Shown here piece after piece: positions 8,716-17,859 of a stretch of DNA of 64,000 nucleotides. The stretch is from contig CAJTGB010000016.1 of the NCBI GenBank assembly GCA_910575835.1, forward strand, positions 1 to 64,000, written 5' to 3'. Numbering within the stretch: position 1 is the first letter of the stretch; each line of letters opens with the position of its first letter. The DNA is from Lachnospiraceae bacterium (GTDB lineage: Bacteria; Bacillota; Clostridia; Lachnospirales; Lachnospiraceae). Below the pieces are notes generated by a model that had not been told where the DNA came from, searched no databases, and saw nothing but the letters and a program-made list of their open reading frames with translations. The position numbers were made by a program, and so were the translations under genes.

Positions 8716-9957
8716 ATGTACGAAGAGAAAAACTCGCGAGAAGACAGGATACGTTCACAGCGCAGCCGCCAAGGACGGCCGAACAGTATCCGGGATGCAA
8801 AGCGTAAGAGAGAAAGACGGCGCCGGATTTTGAAGATCCGTATTACTTTGTGCGCTTCTTTTTTGGTGTGCGCATGCTTTTTGCTTGTGTGGGGCATCCG
8901 CGCCGTCATTTCCGCAGTATCCAAAGCACCAAAGGCCGAGTCCAAAGCAGATGCCGGCCGGGATTCAGGCAAAGCAAAAGATAAGATCGATACTTCTATG
9001 GTCCAGATAGAGGAAGTTACTCTGGGCGCTGACGCCAAGGTTAACGAAGGCGAAGCCGTCACTCTTACCGTCAGTTCCATGGGGGACTGTACTCTGGGAA
9101 CGGACGTGAACTTTGACTATTCTACCAGCCTGAACGCCTATTATGACGCGCAAGGACCGGATTATTTCTTCCAGAATGTCCGGTCTGTCCTTGCTGCTGA
9201 CGACCTGTCAATTGTGAATATGGAAGGGACTCTGACAACCTCCGACCAGCGCCAGGATAAGCGGTTCGCATTCAAGGCTCCTCCTGAATATGCCGCCATC
9301 CTCTCAGGCAGCTCTGTGGAAGCGGCCAATATGGCCAACAACCACAGCCGGGATTACGGGGACTCCAGTTATACCGATACCATTGCCGCACTGGAGAATG
9401 CCGGAATCCCGACCTTCGGCTTTGAACGCGCCAAGCTCCTTAAGATCAAGGGCGTCAAGGTCGGTGTGACCGGCGTCTATGAACTTGCCGACCATCTGGA
9501 GAAGCAGCAGCAGGTGAAGGAGAACATTGCCGCACTGAAAGAAGCCGGAGCGAAGCTCATTATCATCAATTTCCATTGGGGAAATGAACGAGAATACACT
9601 CCGACAGATATACAGAAGACCCTGGCTCATCTCGCCATCGACGAAGGAGCGGACCTGGTCATCGGCCATCATCCGCATGTCCTCCAGGGCATAGAACGTT
9701 ACAAAGACAAATACATCGCTTACAGCCTGGGGAATTTCTGTTTCGGGGGCAATTCCAATCCCGAGGATAAGGACTCCTTAATATTCCAGCAGACATTTAC
9801 CATCGAAGACGGCAAGGTCAAAAAGGATGATAATATCACCCTGATCCCCTGTTCTCTGTCTTCTGCCGGCGATCATAACGACTACTGTCCCACTATATTA
9901 GACGGAGATGCGAAACAGCGGGTCTTGAATAAGATAGAACAATATAGCCAATGGTAA
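8716..9957 (+). CDS. CapA family (poly-gamma-glutamate synthesis type) metallophosphatase-like protein
   Basis: A 413-residue protein. A very basic N-terminus (residues 1-35) is followed by one membrane anchor (ITLCASFLVCACFLLVWGI, about 37-55) and a low-complexity linker, so the catalytic domain should lie outside the cell. The CapA domain begins at VSSMGDCTLGTDVNFDYS and carries the family blocks VNMEGTLTT, AANMANNHSRDYG, GVTGVYELAD, IINFHWGNEREY and DLVIGHHPHVLQGIE, with the expected D, N, H and H metal-site residues. The family acts in anchoring or releasing capsular polyglutamate, though many members are in organisms without such a capsule. No capBC genes are nearby, so the substrate is open. 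Confidence 0.88.
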   Translation: MYEEKNSREDRIRSQRSRQGRPNSIRDAKRKRERRRRILKIRITLCASFLVCACFLLVWGIRAVISAVSKAPKAESKADAGRDSGKAKDKIDTSMVQIEEVTLGADAKVNEGEAVTLTVSSMGDCTLGTDVNFDYSTSLNAYYDAQGPDYFFQNVRSVLAADDLSIVNMEGTLTTSDQRQDKRFAFKAPPEYAAILSGSSVEAANMANNHSRDYGDSSYTDTIAALENAGIPTFGFERAKLLKIKGVKVGVTGVYELADHLEKQQQVKENIAALKEAGAKLIIINFHWGNEREYTPTDIQKTLAHLAIDEGADLVIGHHPHVLQGIERYKDKYIAYSLGNFCFGGNSNPEDKDSLIFQQTFTIEDGKVKKDDNITLIPCSLSSAGDHNDYCPTILDGDAKQRVLNKIEQYSQW

Positions 9958-10010
9958 AGACAGACAACTGTGCGGTCATTCTGCACAGCTGTCTGTCTTT
10001 ATATTTTTAT
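9956..10010. terminator. Bidirectional terminator
   Basis: AGACAGACAACTGTGC and GCACAGCTGTCTGTCT form a long, almost perfect stem followed by TTTATATTTTT, between the convergent capA-like gene and the AEC transporter gene. Confidence 0.9.
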
Positions 10011-10018
10011 CCTGTTAT

Positions 10019-10951
10019 CTAAAATATTGCCTCATATAATAAAGTCATAAGCGGCATCGTGATGATACAGAAGATTACCGACATCACATTGATCACGCTG
10101 GCATACTTGGAATCCCTGTTATAGATCTGGGCAAGCTGCGTGATCATGGCGCCTGCCGGAGCTGCCGACGCCAACAGTATGATCATGAATATATATTTTG
10201 CGTCTGGATGAAGAGACAGTCGTCCAACGGCAGAAGATGCGAATACCACGATCAGCGGAAATACGATCAGCCGGAAGAAGCAGATCAGATAGGGCCTCTT
10301 CTGACGGAAGACCCACAGAAGGTCTACTTTACCGATAACCATACCAATGACCAGCATACTTGCTGAACTGATCATGTTCCCAAATCCGCTGACGCAGCTC
10401 CCGATCACCACCGGAAGCCGTATCTCCATGACAAAGAACAGGATTCCGATCACGATCGCAATAAGGTTCGGATTCAAGAATATCTGTCTGTAATCCTTCG
10501 TCTGCTGCTGATTGATCACGCTGACACCATGTGTCCACACCAGAATCGTCTGAACAACAATATATGCCGTCGTATAGAATACCCATTCCTCTCCCAGCAC
10601 GGCTGACACCAGCGGAATGATCAGATATCCGCAGTTCGAGTATATGATAGAACCTTTCTCTATCCCGTTGAAATGAAGCGGCTTCTCCACCAGCTTCGTC
10701 CCGCAAAGCATCAGAATATGGACAGCAATCGAACCCACGACCGCCAACGTCAGGCCTTTGATCTTATCCGGGGTCAGATCGATCTGAAATGAATCGATAA
10801 CCACACAGGGCGAGCAGATATACACGACCATATTCGATATGACCTTGCTGTCTTCCATCTCAAACAGTCCGATCTTCACGATGACATAACCAACTGCCAT
10901 CGTGAGAAACATTGCCGCTATCTGCTGCGCCAATAATATACTTAATTCCAT
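10019..10951 (-). CDS. AEC (auxin efflux carrier) family transporter
   Basis: A 310-residue integral membrane protein with about ten helices arranged as two five-helix halves. The first half has the family region VVYICSPCVVIDSF and the second the helix-breaking stretch LLASAAPAGAMITQLAQIY. Bacterial AEC proteins export or import small organic acids such as malate or lactate. Its ATG overlaps the stop of the upstream gene in a TGATG, which indicates translational coupling, and it closes the trkA-trkH operon. Substrate unknown. Confidence 0.88.
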   Translation of the reverse strand: MELSILLAQQIAAMFLTMAVGYVIVKIGLFEMEDSKVISNMVVYICSPCVVIDSFQIDLTPDKIKGLTLAVVGSIAVHILMLCGTKLVEKPLHFNGIEKGSIIYSNCGYLIIPLVSAVLGEEWVFYTTAYIVVQTILVWTHGVSVINQQQTKDYRQIFLNPNLIAIVIGILFFVMEIRLPVVIGSCVSGFGNMISSASMLVIGMVIGKVDLLWVFRQKRPYLICFFRLIVFPLIVVFASSAVGRLSLHPDAKYIFMIILLASAAPAGAMITQLAQIYNRDSKYASVINVMSVIFCIITMPLMTLLYEAIF

Positions 10952-12627
10952 CAGTCTTCTTCCCCTGTCTGTTCTTCCGCCTGTACCTCCATGCTCCCTG
11001 CAGCTCCTGCCTGATTCCCGTTCCTATCCAGAATCTCAAGAGACATTACCAGATCAGCACGTTCATCCACCTTGTACTCCATGGTTATCTTCTGTCCTAC
11101 TTCGCATCTGACCACATCCAGGAACTCCACCACCGACACATCAAAGATATCCTCCGATCCCTCTACCATAAGGTAATAATGAGAGGTTCCGTCTATGACA
11201 GCCTGGGCTATCTTCGTGATCCTGCCTGTAATCTTCTTCACTTCCCTGGTATCCTCCGCCACTTCCTTGACACCATTACTTAAGAGAAGCTCCAGATAAT
11301 TCTCCTCGCACTGGCTCACACTGTCGCCGATCGCAACGATCTGATACTTCTGTACATTGACCATAGCGTACTTCTTCACCAGTCCCGCATCATCCTTAAG
11401 CGCAATAAAATACGTCGGCTCGTCGGAAATATTAAGCAGCAGCGGGAAGGTTGCCCGGTACTTCAAGTTCTGAACCTGCCCTTCCGCCGAAGACATGGCC
11501 GATGCCTCCGTAGCGCCTTCCACCTTATAATACTTCGTCTCCATAGTACGCTGATTGGACAGCACAAACCCTACGTTAGACTGGTCTCCATTTACCGAAG
11601 TCACCCCTGTATACATCCACACATCATCTTCCAGAGCCAGATAGTTATATCCGTCCGTCGTCTTAAGACAATCCTTCTGGCTTAACACACTGTTGAAGAA
11701 TCCGTGCTTCAATGTTCCGTAATAATCAAAGAGCTGCACCAGCAGATCGGCAGAATACGCACGGTCCACCCATTCCGGGACATCCTTGATATCATAGGTC
11801 TTCGTCTCGCCCGTGACCGCATTGCACAAGACGACCTTGCCGACCGTCTCTCCCCCGAACAGCCCGATATTGAACTTCTTCACCGGAGCGATCCAGTAAG
11901 GAATCCCCTCCTCGTCAATCTCAAAGCTTAACTCCCCATAGATATAAGTCGGATGAGCAAACCGAAGATGACGGTAAATATTCCGGTTCAGATGTTCACT
12001 GGTCGTGTATTTGATCCCATCTTCAAGCTTCACAAGCTCTGTCGTCTGCGTCGCCATATTGATCCTGATATATGCCGGTATGCCGTTTGACCGGTTGGTG
12101 AACCATTTGATCAGGTTCGCATACCGAAGCGGCGACACTCTGACCGGATTGTCCTTATAGTTGATCTGGCTGTAAATGCTGTCCACCTCAAACTGGGACA
12201 CCATATCCACCATGCTTCCCATCTTGCGGTCGCCGAGAATCTCCGCCGTATCCTTGTCAAGCAGCGGGATCTTATCAAAGGAAAGCTCCTCTACGTCCTC
12301 TGTAAATTCCCCTTCCTTCACGGTAAGCAGCTTCTGGTACTTCTTCGCGTTAATGATCGGCGAAGATAAGAGGGAGCCCAACAGATATACGATCCCCACT
12401 CCCAGTATTACCGTACCGAGAAATCTTACCATCTTGCTATTCTTCAATTCCTTCTTGTCCGGTTTCCTGCGCAGTATATAGATCACCAGCACCGCCGCCA
12501 GCAAAAACAGCACGAAAAACCATGTGTCTGAAGAGTGGAAATTGAACGCCGGCAGCGAGACATAATAATACAGTCCGGCTGCAAGGATCAGAATCACCGC
12601 AATTAACAATTTATTTCTTAATTTCAT
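10951..12627 (-). CDS. Conserved membrane-anchored protein of unknown function
   Basis: A 558-residue protein starting at ATG 12627, chosen because GGAGGT lies just before it. Three N-terminal hydrophobic helices (LLIAVILILAAGLYYYVSL; WFFVLFLLAAVLVIYIL; VRFLGTVILGVGIVYLLGSL) are followed by a large soluble region of about 440 residues, probably extracellular, with a C-terminal acidic tail. I do not recognise a catalytic motif. It lies between trkH and an AEC transporter gene and is tightly spaced with both (about 45 and 1 bases), so it is probably co-regulated with potassium uptake; a role in envelope or ion homeostasis is only a guess. Confidence 0.7.
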   Translation of the reverse strand: MKLRNKLLIAVILILAAGLYYYVSLPAFNFHSSDTWFFVLFLLAAVLVIYILRRKPDKKELKNSKMVRFLGTVILGVGIVYLLGSLLSSPIINAKKYQKLLTVKEGEFTEDVEELSFDKIPLLDKDTAEILGDRKMGSMVDMVSQFEVDSIYSQINYKDNPVRVSPLRYANLIKWFTNRSNGIPAYIRINMATQTTELVKLEDGIKYTTSEHLNRNIYRHLRFAHPTYIYGELSFEIDEEGIPYWIAPVKKFNIGLFGGETVGKVVLCNAVTGETKTYDIKDVPEWVDRAYSADLLVQLFDYYGTLKHGFFNSVLSQKDCLKTTDGYNYLALEDDVWMYTGVTSVNGDQSNVGFVLSNQRTMETKYYKVEGATEASAMSSAEGQVQNLKYRATFPLLLNISDEPTYFIALKDDAGLVKKYAMVNVQKYQIVAIGDSVSQCEENYLELLLSNGVKEVAEDTREVKKITGRITKIAQAVIDGTSHYYLMVEGSEDIFDVSVVEFLDVVRCEVGQKITMEYKVDERADLVMSLEILDRNGNQAGAAGSMEVQAEEQTGEED

Positions 12628-12672
12628 AATACCTCCTTCACTATATGATGATATCAGTGTCAAAACATGATA

Positions 12673-14118
12673 CTAAAACTTACGATTCCATGCCGAAGCA
12701 GTAAACAGCATGAGGAACGGGAATATCTCCAGCCTGCCCGCCAGCATGTCAAAACAGAACACCAGCTTAGACAGCGGCGAAAAGTCCGCGAAGCTCCCGT
12801 TCGGTCCGACTGCTCCGATACCCGGGCCGATATTATTCATCGTAGTCAGCACCGAACTGAACGTCGTCCCAAAATCCATATCATCAACAGACACTAACAG
12901 AATAGAACCGATCAATATCCCCAGATAAGCGATTAGATAGATATACAGTGTCTTCAATACATCCTGATCCACCTTCTTGCCATTCATCCTGATGATGCTG
13001 ACTGACTTAGGATGTGCCATCTGCATGATCTCACGCTTGACACATTTCACCATCATCATTACCCTGGAGACCTTCATACCTCCGCCTGTCGAGGATGCGC
13101 ATGCCCCCACCATCATCAGAAACATGAGCATACATTGCGAGAACATCGGCCACTCGATATAATCTGCCGTGGCGTACCCCGTCGTAGTGATGATCGAAGC
13201 AACCTGGAAGATCGCGTACCGGAACGCCTTAAGCGGATTCGGATACTGATGGTTCATGTTGATCGTAATCAGCACTGCGGCAGACAGAATCAGCATAAGA
13301 TAAGTCTTCAATTCCTCATTCTTCCAGACCGGCCTCCAGTCCCTAAGCAGCAGGAAATAATAGAGATTAAAATTGACCCCGAACAATATCATGAAGACCG
13401 TGATCACCGTATCGATATATACGCTGTTAAAATGTCCCACACTGGCCGAATAATTAGCGAATCCTCCGGTTCCTGCCGTCCCGAAGGAAAAGATCAGGCT
13501 GTCGAACACGTTCATCCCGCCGAACAGCAAAAGAATAACCTCGATCGCCGTCATTCCAAAGTACATTCCATAGAGGATCCTGGCCGTCGACATCGTCTTT
13601 GGCACCAGCTTGTCCTTCTCCGGCCCCGGAACCTCTGCCCGCATAAGATACATGGTGTTCCTCTTATCCAGCGTTGTGAGCACCATCACAAACACCAGCA
13701 CACCCATACCTCCGATCCAGTGGGTAAAGCTTCTCCAGAACAGCATTCCCTGGGGCAGCGACTCAATATCCGTAAGGATCGTAGATCCTGTCGTCGTAAA
13801 GCCTGAAACCGTCTCAAAAAAAGCATCCAGATAATACGGGATACTTCCCGACAGCGAGAAGGGCAGCGCTCCGAACAACGACCACAGAATCCACGCACTG
13901 GCGACAATGACCATCCCTTCCTTCCCGTATATGTTCCTGTTCTCGGGCTTCTTCACTCCGAATACCAGATACATTACGCCTATGATCCCTGCCGGAATCA
14001 GGAAATAGATACCGCTGAATTCACGGTAGATCAGCGACACCAGCGCCGGAAGCAGCAAAAGCACCGCTTCCACCCCCAACATCTTACCCAGTATATATCG
14101 TATCATCTTCGTATTCAT
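12673..14118 (-). CDS. trkH: TrkH/KtrB-type potassium uptake transmembrane subunit
   Basis: A 481-residue membrane protein with four pore-loop repeats of the Trk/Ktr superfamily. The filter regions are visible as FFETVSGFTTTGSTIL, SFGTAGTGGFANY, ASIITTTGYATADY and VLTTMNNIGPGIG, each with a central glycine for K+ coordination. ASSTGGGMKVSRVMMMVK is the conserved cytosolic segment before the fourth repeat. It partners with the peripheral TrkA subunit encoded 20 bases upstream in the same operon to form a K+ uptake channel/transporter in the cytoplasmic membrane. Confidence 0.97.
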   Translation of the reverse strand: MNTKMIRYILGKMLGVEAVLLLLPALVSLIYREFSGIYFLIPAGIIGVMYLVFGVKKPENRNIYGKEGMVIVASAWILWSLFGALPFSLSGSIPYYLDAFFETVSGFTTTGSTILTDIESLPQGMLFWRSFTHWIGGMGVLVFVMVLTTLDKRNTMYLMRAEVPGPEKDKLVPKTMSTARILYGMYFGMTAIEVILLLFGGMNVFDSLIFSFGTAGTGGFANYSASVGHFNSVYIDTVITVFMILFGVNFNLYYFLLLRDWRPVWKNEELKTYLMLILSAAVLITINMNHQYPNPLKAFRYAIFQVASIITTTGYATADYIEWPMFSQCMLMFLMMVGACASSTGGGMKVSRVMMMVKCVKREIMQMAHPKSVSIIRMNGKKVDQDVLKTLYIYLIAYLGILIGSILLVSVDDMDFGTTFSSVLTTMNNIGPGIGAVGPNGSFADFSPLSKLVFCFDMLAGRLEIFPFLMLFTASAWNRKF

Positions 14119-14138
14119 AATTTTACTTCTCGTCTCCC

Positions 14139-15497
14139 CTATGCCAGTATATCTGTAAAATCATTGATTCTATGCTCTTTGGTAACGATAATAACGCTGT
14201 CGCCTACTTCTAAGTGATCGTCGCCGCCCGGAATGATGATCCTGCGCTTCCGTCCGATACAGGCGATCAGATTATTCGGCTTCGTAGGCAGATTCTTCAA
14301 AGGAACATTCGTGAATTTACATTCCTTCTTAATAATAAATTCCATCGCCTCTACTTTGCCTCCCAGCAGACGATAGATCGTCTCAACGTTCGCACTGCTG
14401 TAGGAATTCTTCCTCGCCCGCACATAATTAACGATCTCATCCGCCGCCGCGCTCTTCACAGACACGATACTGTCAATCCCAAGGCCTTCCACCATCTGCG
14501 CCCTGGAATCCTCATTCACCTTGGCAATGATCTTATCTACTCCCTGCGCCTTCGCAAAAAGAGACATAATAATATTCTCCTCATCCATGCCTGTCAGCGC
14601 GACTACCGCATCCGTTCCCTGGATCCCTTCTTCGATCAAAAGGTCATGATCCGCCGCGTCTCCCTGTATGATCGTCGCCTTCGGAAGAGCCTCGCAGAGA
14701 TATTCGCATTTCTCAGAATTACGTTCAATGATCTTCACCTGCATGCCTGCTTCTAACAGCTGGCGGGTAAGGTAAAAACATAAGTTTCCTCCTCCGCAGA
14801 TCAGCACCTTCTTGATCTTCGTGCTTTTACGCCCCAGTGACTTAAAAAATGACCTGAGATTCTGATGTCCTGCCGCAATATGCAGCTTGTCATCCTCCTG
14901 CAGCACAAAATCTCCGTCAGGAATAAAGATCGAATCGCCCCGTTTTACCGCACAGACCAGTATATTCATCTGGAACTTCTGATCGATCCTGGCAAGAGAC
15001 AGCCCCGCCAGCGGGCTGCCCTGCTTCAGCACATGCTCTACCAGCTCCACCCTGCCCTTCATAAATGTCTCCACCTTGCACGCTTCGGGGAACAGCAGGA
15101 TCCTTGCGATCTCATTGGCCGCCGATAATTCTGGATTAACCGCCATACTCATATGCAGATCTTCCTTAAACAGATCGATCTGCCTGTAATATATGGGATT
15201 GCGTACACGCGCTATCGTATGCTTGGCCCCAAGCCTTCTTGCGAGCAGACAGCTCAGCATATTCAGTTCATCCATAGACGCGCATGCGATAACCAGATCG
15301 GCATGGGGAACATCCGCCTGCTTCTGTACTTCTACATCCGCTCCGTTCCCTGTAATGCAGAAAATATCAAGCTGATTCAGAGCTTCCTTTAGTTTCCCCG
15401 CATTCTGATCAATTAAAACAATATCATAGTCCTCTTCTGACAACTGAGTGGTCAGTTTATGCCCGACCTTACCGTCACCAATTATTACTATCTTCAT
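14139..15497 (-). CDS. trkA: Trk potassium uptake NAD-binding regulatory subunit TrkA
   Basis: A 452-residue protein with two RCK modules. Each has an NAD-binding Rossmann start (IVIIGDGKVGHKLTTQL at residue 3 and VLICGGGNLCFYLTRQL near residue 229) followed by an acidic loop (D of VLIDQN) and a TrkA_C domain ending near residues 220 and 452. It gates the TrkH pore in response to nucleotides. The ATG at 15497 is preferred to one five codons upstream because GAGGA sits correctly before it. First gene of the trkA-trkH-unknown-AEC operon. Confidence 0.96.
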   Translation of the reverse strand: MKIVIIGDGKVGHKLTTQLSEEDYDIVLIDQNAGKLKEALNQLDIFCITGNGADVEVQKQADVPHADLVIACASMDELNMLSCLLARRLGAKHTIARVRNPIYYRQIDLFKEDLHMSMAVNPELSAANEIARILLFPEACKVETFMKGRVELVEHVLKQGSPLAGLSLARIDQKFQMNILVCAVKRGDSIFIPDGDFVLQEDDKLHIAAGHQNLRSFFKSLGRKSTKIKKVLICGGGNLCFYLTRQLLEAGMQVKIIERNSEKCEYLCEALPKATIIQGDAADHDLLIEEGIQGTDAVVALTGMDEENIIMSLFAKAQGVDKIIAKVNEDSRAQMVEGLGIDSIVSVKSAAADEIVNYVRARKNSYSSANVETIYRLLGGKVEAMEFIIKKECKFTNVPLKNLPTKPNNLIACIGRKRRIIIPGGDDHLEVGDSVIIVTKEHRINDFTDILA

Positions 15498-15528
15498 TTT
15501 TTTGATCCTCATTCATATCTCACTAGTA

Positions 15529-15559
15529 TTTGCTATGACTCATAGCAAAAGAGATTATA
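15529..15559 (-). promoter_or_regulatory. trkA operon promoter with overlapping palindromic operator
   Basis: On the minus strand an extended -10 TGCTATAAT is present (TATAAT at 15554-15559). No good -35 is seen. Immediately downstream, covering about +1 to +20, is a palindrome with perfect 9-base arms, TTTGCTATG-AGT-CATAGCAAA (15529-15549). Its position over the start site suits a repressor site, but the binding protein is unknown. Confidence 0.6.
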
Positions 15560-15575
15560 GCACTTTTACCATAAG

Positions 15576-15604
15576 AAAAAAAGCCCTTACAGGCTTTTCT
15601 TCTT
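15576..15604 (-). terminator. Terminator of the EF-G-like gene
   Basis: Minus-strand AAAGCC-TGTAA-GGGCTT stem followed by TTTTTTTC, 30 bases after the stop of the EF-G-like gene and just ahead of the trkA promoter. Confidence 0.8.
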
Positions 15605-15633
15605 GAATCTTTATCTGTTCTTCAAATCTCTGT

Positions 15634-17709
15634 CTATTCTTCTGCCGCCCTCTTCGCGATCTCCGCTTCCTGTACGTCAGACGGAGCCTGCTCATAGCGT
15701 GCAAATTCATAGGAATATGTTCCTCTTCCTCCTGTCATGGAACGAAGGATCGTACAATATCCAAACACGCCTGTCATCGGGATATCTGCCACGATCTCCT
15801 GTAAGCCGCCTGCGATCGGGTTCATACCGAGCACACGTCCGCGGCGCTTATTCAGGTCGCCCATAACGTCTCCCGTATAATCATCCGGAACAATTACCTT
15901 AATAGATGCGATCGGCTCTAACAGAATCGGTCCTGCCTCCATAAAGCCCTTCTTGAAAGCCTGAACCGTAGCCGTCTTGAACGCCATCTCGGAAGAATCT
16001 ACCGGGTGGTAAGATCCGTCGTAGAGAGTCGCCTTCACACCGACTACCGGATAACCTGCCAGAGGTCCCTTGAGCACGGATTCCTGAAGTCCCTTCTCAA
16101 CAGCCGGGAAGTAGTTCTTCGGAACCGCACCGCCGACTACCGTCTCTTCGAAGATATACGGCGTATCAAGGTCGCCGGATGCTGCGAACTTCATCTTAAC
16201 ATGTCCATACTGACCGTGTCCGCCGGACTGCTTCTTATACTTGGTGTCTACATCGGAATTCTTCTTAATAGTCTCACGGAACGCAACCTTCGGCGTCTCC
16301 AAAGTAACTTCGCACTTGTATCTCTCAAGGAGTTTGCTCACAGCAATCTCTAAATGCTGGTCGCCCATACCGTAGATCAACGTCTGACGGTTCTCACTGT
16401 CATTGACCGCCTTCAGGGTAATATCCTCCGCCATCATCTTCTGCAATGCCTGGGATACCTTATCCTCATCGCCTTTGTTCTTGGTCACATACTTCATATA
16501 TGTATACGGCTTGGAATACTCTGTCTTGCCAAAGAGGATCGGCGTTGCCTTCGCTGAGAGCGTATCGCCTGTCTTCGTATTCGCAAGCTTCGCGATCGCC
16601 CCGATATCGCCCGCAAATAATTCCTTGACCTCTACCGGCTTATTCCCGATCATAGTATAGATCTTGCCAAGCTTCTCATCCGTCTCTGAATCCGCATTGT
16701 ACAGCGTATCCTCGCCCTTCAGCACGCCGGAGCATACCTTAACGAAAGAATACTTACCGATGAACGGATCCACCATCGTCTTGAATACATAGGCTGACTT
16801 GGCTTTCGCGAAATCATAATTCGCCTCATAGATCTCGTTGGTCTTGCGGTTGATACCCGCGCACTCTCTCCAATCCGGGCTTGGGAAGAATCTTACGATA
16901 TCTGATAACAGGTTCGCAACACCCTGCGCCTGCACGTTAGAACCCATTGCAACCGGAACGATCCTGCCTTCCATAACCTCGGTACGCATCGCCGCACGGA
17001 TCTCTTCTACAGAGAATTCCTCTCCTGCAAAATAACGCTCCATATACTCGTCACTGATCTCGGCTACTGCCTCAAGAAGCTTCTCACGGTAATTCTCAAG
17101 ATTCTCCTTACAGTATTCAGGAATCTCGCATTCTTCTCTCTGGCCGATGCCGGTATAACGTCTGCCGGCATTCTTGATAACGTTGACATATCCTACCAGC
17201 TTCTCATTCTCTCTGATCGGCTGGAAATGAGGCGCGATCACCTTGCCGTATCTCTCGTTCAGATCCTCCACTACCTGACGGAAGCTTGCGTCGTCTACAT
17301 CCATCTCCGTCACGTAGATCATACGGGGCAGATTGTATTTATCGCACAATTCCCAGGCCTTCTCTGTTCCGACTTCCACACCGGACTTACCGGATACCAC
17401 GATCACCGCCGCGTCCGCCGCGCTGACTGCCTCTTCAACCTCTCCGACAAAATCGAAATATCCCGGGGTATCAAGGACATTGATCTTCGCCTTCTCCCAC
17501 TCGATCGGTATCAGCGTCGCGCTGATTGAAAATTCTCTCTTCTGCTCCTCTTTATCGAAATCACTGATCGTATTGTGGTCCGTGATCTTCCCCATACGAT
17601 TCGTCGCTCCTGATACATAAGCCATGGCTTCCACAAGGCTTGTCTTACCGCTCCCGCCATGTCCTAAGAGAACAACGTTCCTGATCTCATCAGTTCTGTA
17701 AACCTTCAT
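15634..17709 (-). CDS. Elongation factor G-like translational GTPase (EF-G paralogue)
   Basis: A 691-residue protein with the EF-G domain order. The GTPase domain starts with GHGGSGKTSL (residue 16-25, where canonical EF-G has GHIDAGKTT) and contains DTPGYFDFVGEVE as G3. The usual NKxD specificity motif is TEMD (VTEMDVDD). Domains II to V follow, including GHGQYGHVKM and the domain IV/V stretch MTGVFGYCTILRSMTGGRG. These differences put it with the second EF-G-like family of Firmicutes rather than with FusA of the str operon, and no ribosomal protein genes are near. Its role may be ribosome recycling, rescue or stress translation; this is inference from family divergence. Confidence 0.88.
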   Translation of the reverse strand: MKVYRTDEIRNVVLLGHGGSGKTSLVEAMAYVSGATNRMGKITDHNTISDFDKEEQKREFSISATLIPIEWEKAKINVLDTPGYFDFVGEVEEAVSAADAAVIVVSGKSGVEVGTEKAWELCDKYNLPRMIYVTEMDVDDASFRQVVEDLNERYGKVIAPHFQPIRENEKLVGYVNVIKNAGRRYTGIGQREECEIPEYCKENLENYREKLLEAVAEISDEYMERYFAGEEFSVEEIRAAMRTEVMEGRIVPVAMGSNVQAQGVANLLSDIVRFFPSPDWRECAGINRKTNEIYEANYDFAKAKSAYVFKTMVDPFIGKYSFVKVCSGVLKGEDTLYNADSETDEKLGKIYTMIGNKPVEVKELFAGDIGAIAKLANTKTGDTLSAKATPILFGKTEYSKPYTYMKYVTKNKGDEDKVSQALQKMMAEDITLKAVNDSENRQTLIYGMGDQHLEIAVSKLLERYKCEVTLETPKVAFRETIKKNSDVDTKYKKQSGGHGQYGHVKMKFAASGDLDTPYIFEETVVGGAVPKNYFPAVEKGLQESVLKGPLAGYPVVGVKATLYDGSYHPVDSSEMAFKTATVQAFKKGFMEAGPILLEPIASIKVIVPDDYTGDVMGDLNKRRGRVLGMNPIAGGLQEIVADIPMTGVFGYCTILRSMTGGRGTYSYEFARYEQAPSDVQEAEIAKRAAEE

Positions 17710-17751
17710 ATTCTCGGTGCCTCCTTATACTTGGTAAAATCTCATGTTTAC

Positions 17752-17780
17752 ATTGTACTAAAAAATCAGGGGCATTACAA
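17752..17780 (-). promoter_or_regulatory. Promoter of the EF-G-like gene
   Basis: Minus-strand TTGTAA (17775-17780), 17-base spacer and TACAAT (17752-17757), followed by a TAAGGAGG ribosome site before the ATG at 17709. Confidence 0.7.
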
Positions 17781-17859
17781 CTCTTTTATGCAGGATTTAC
17801 AATTTTTTCAACTATACGGTCGTAGTTTTTACTTGATATCGATATTAACAGTGCAGTTC

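Noticed and set aside
13012-13806. Forward frame of 264 codons
   Set aside because: Antisense of trkH with His-rich, low-quality translation; the minus-strand frame has full TrkH motifs.
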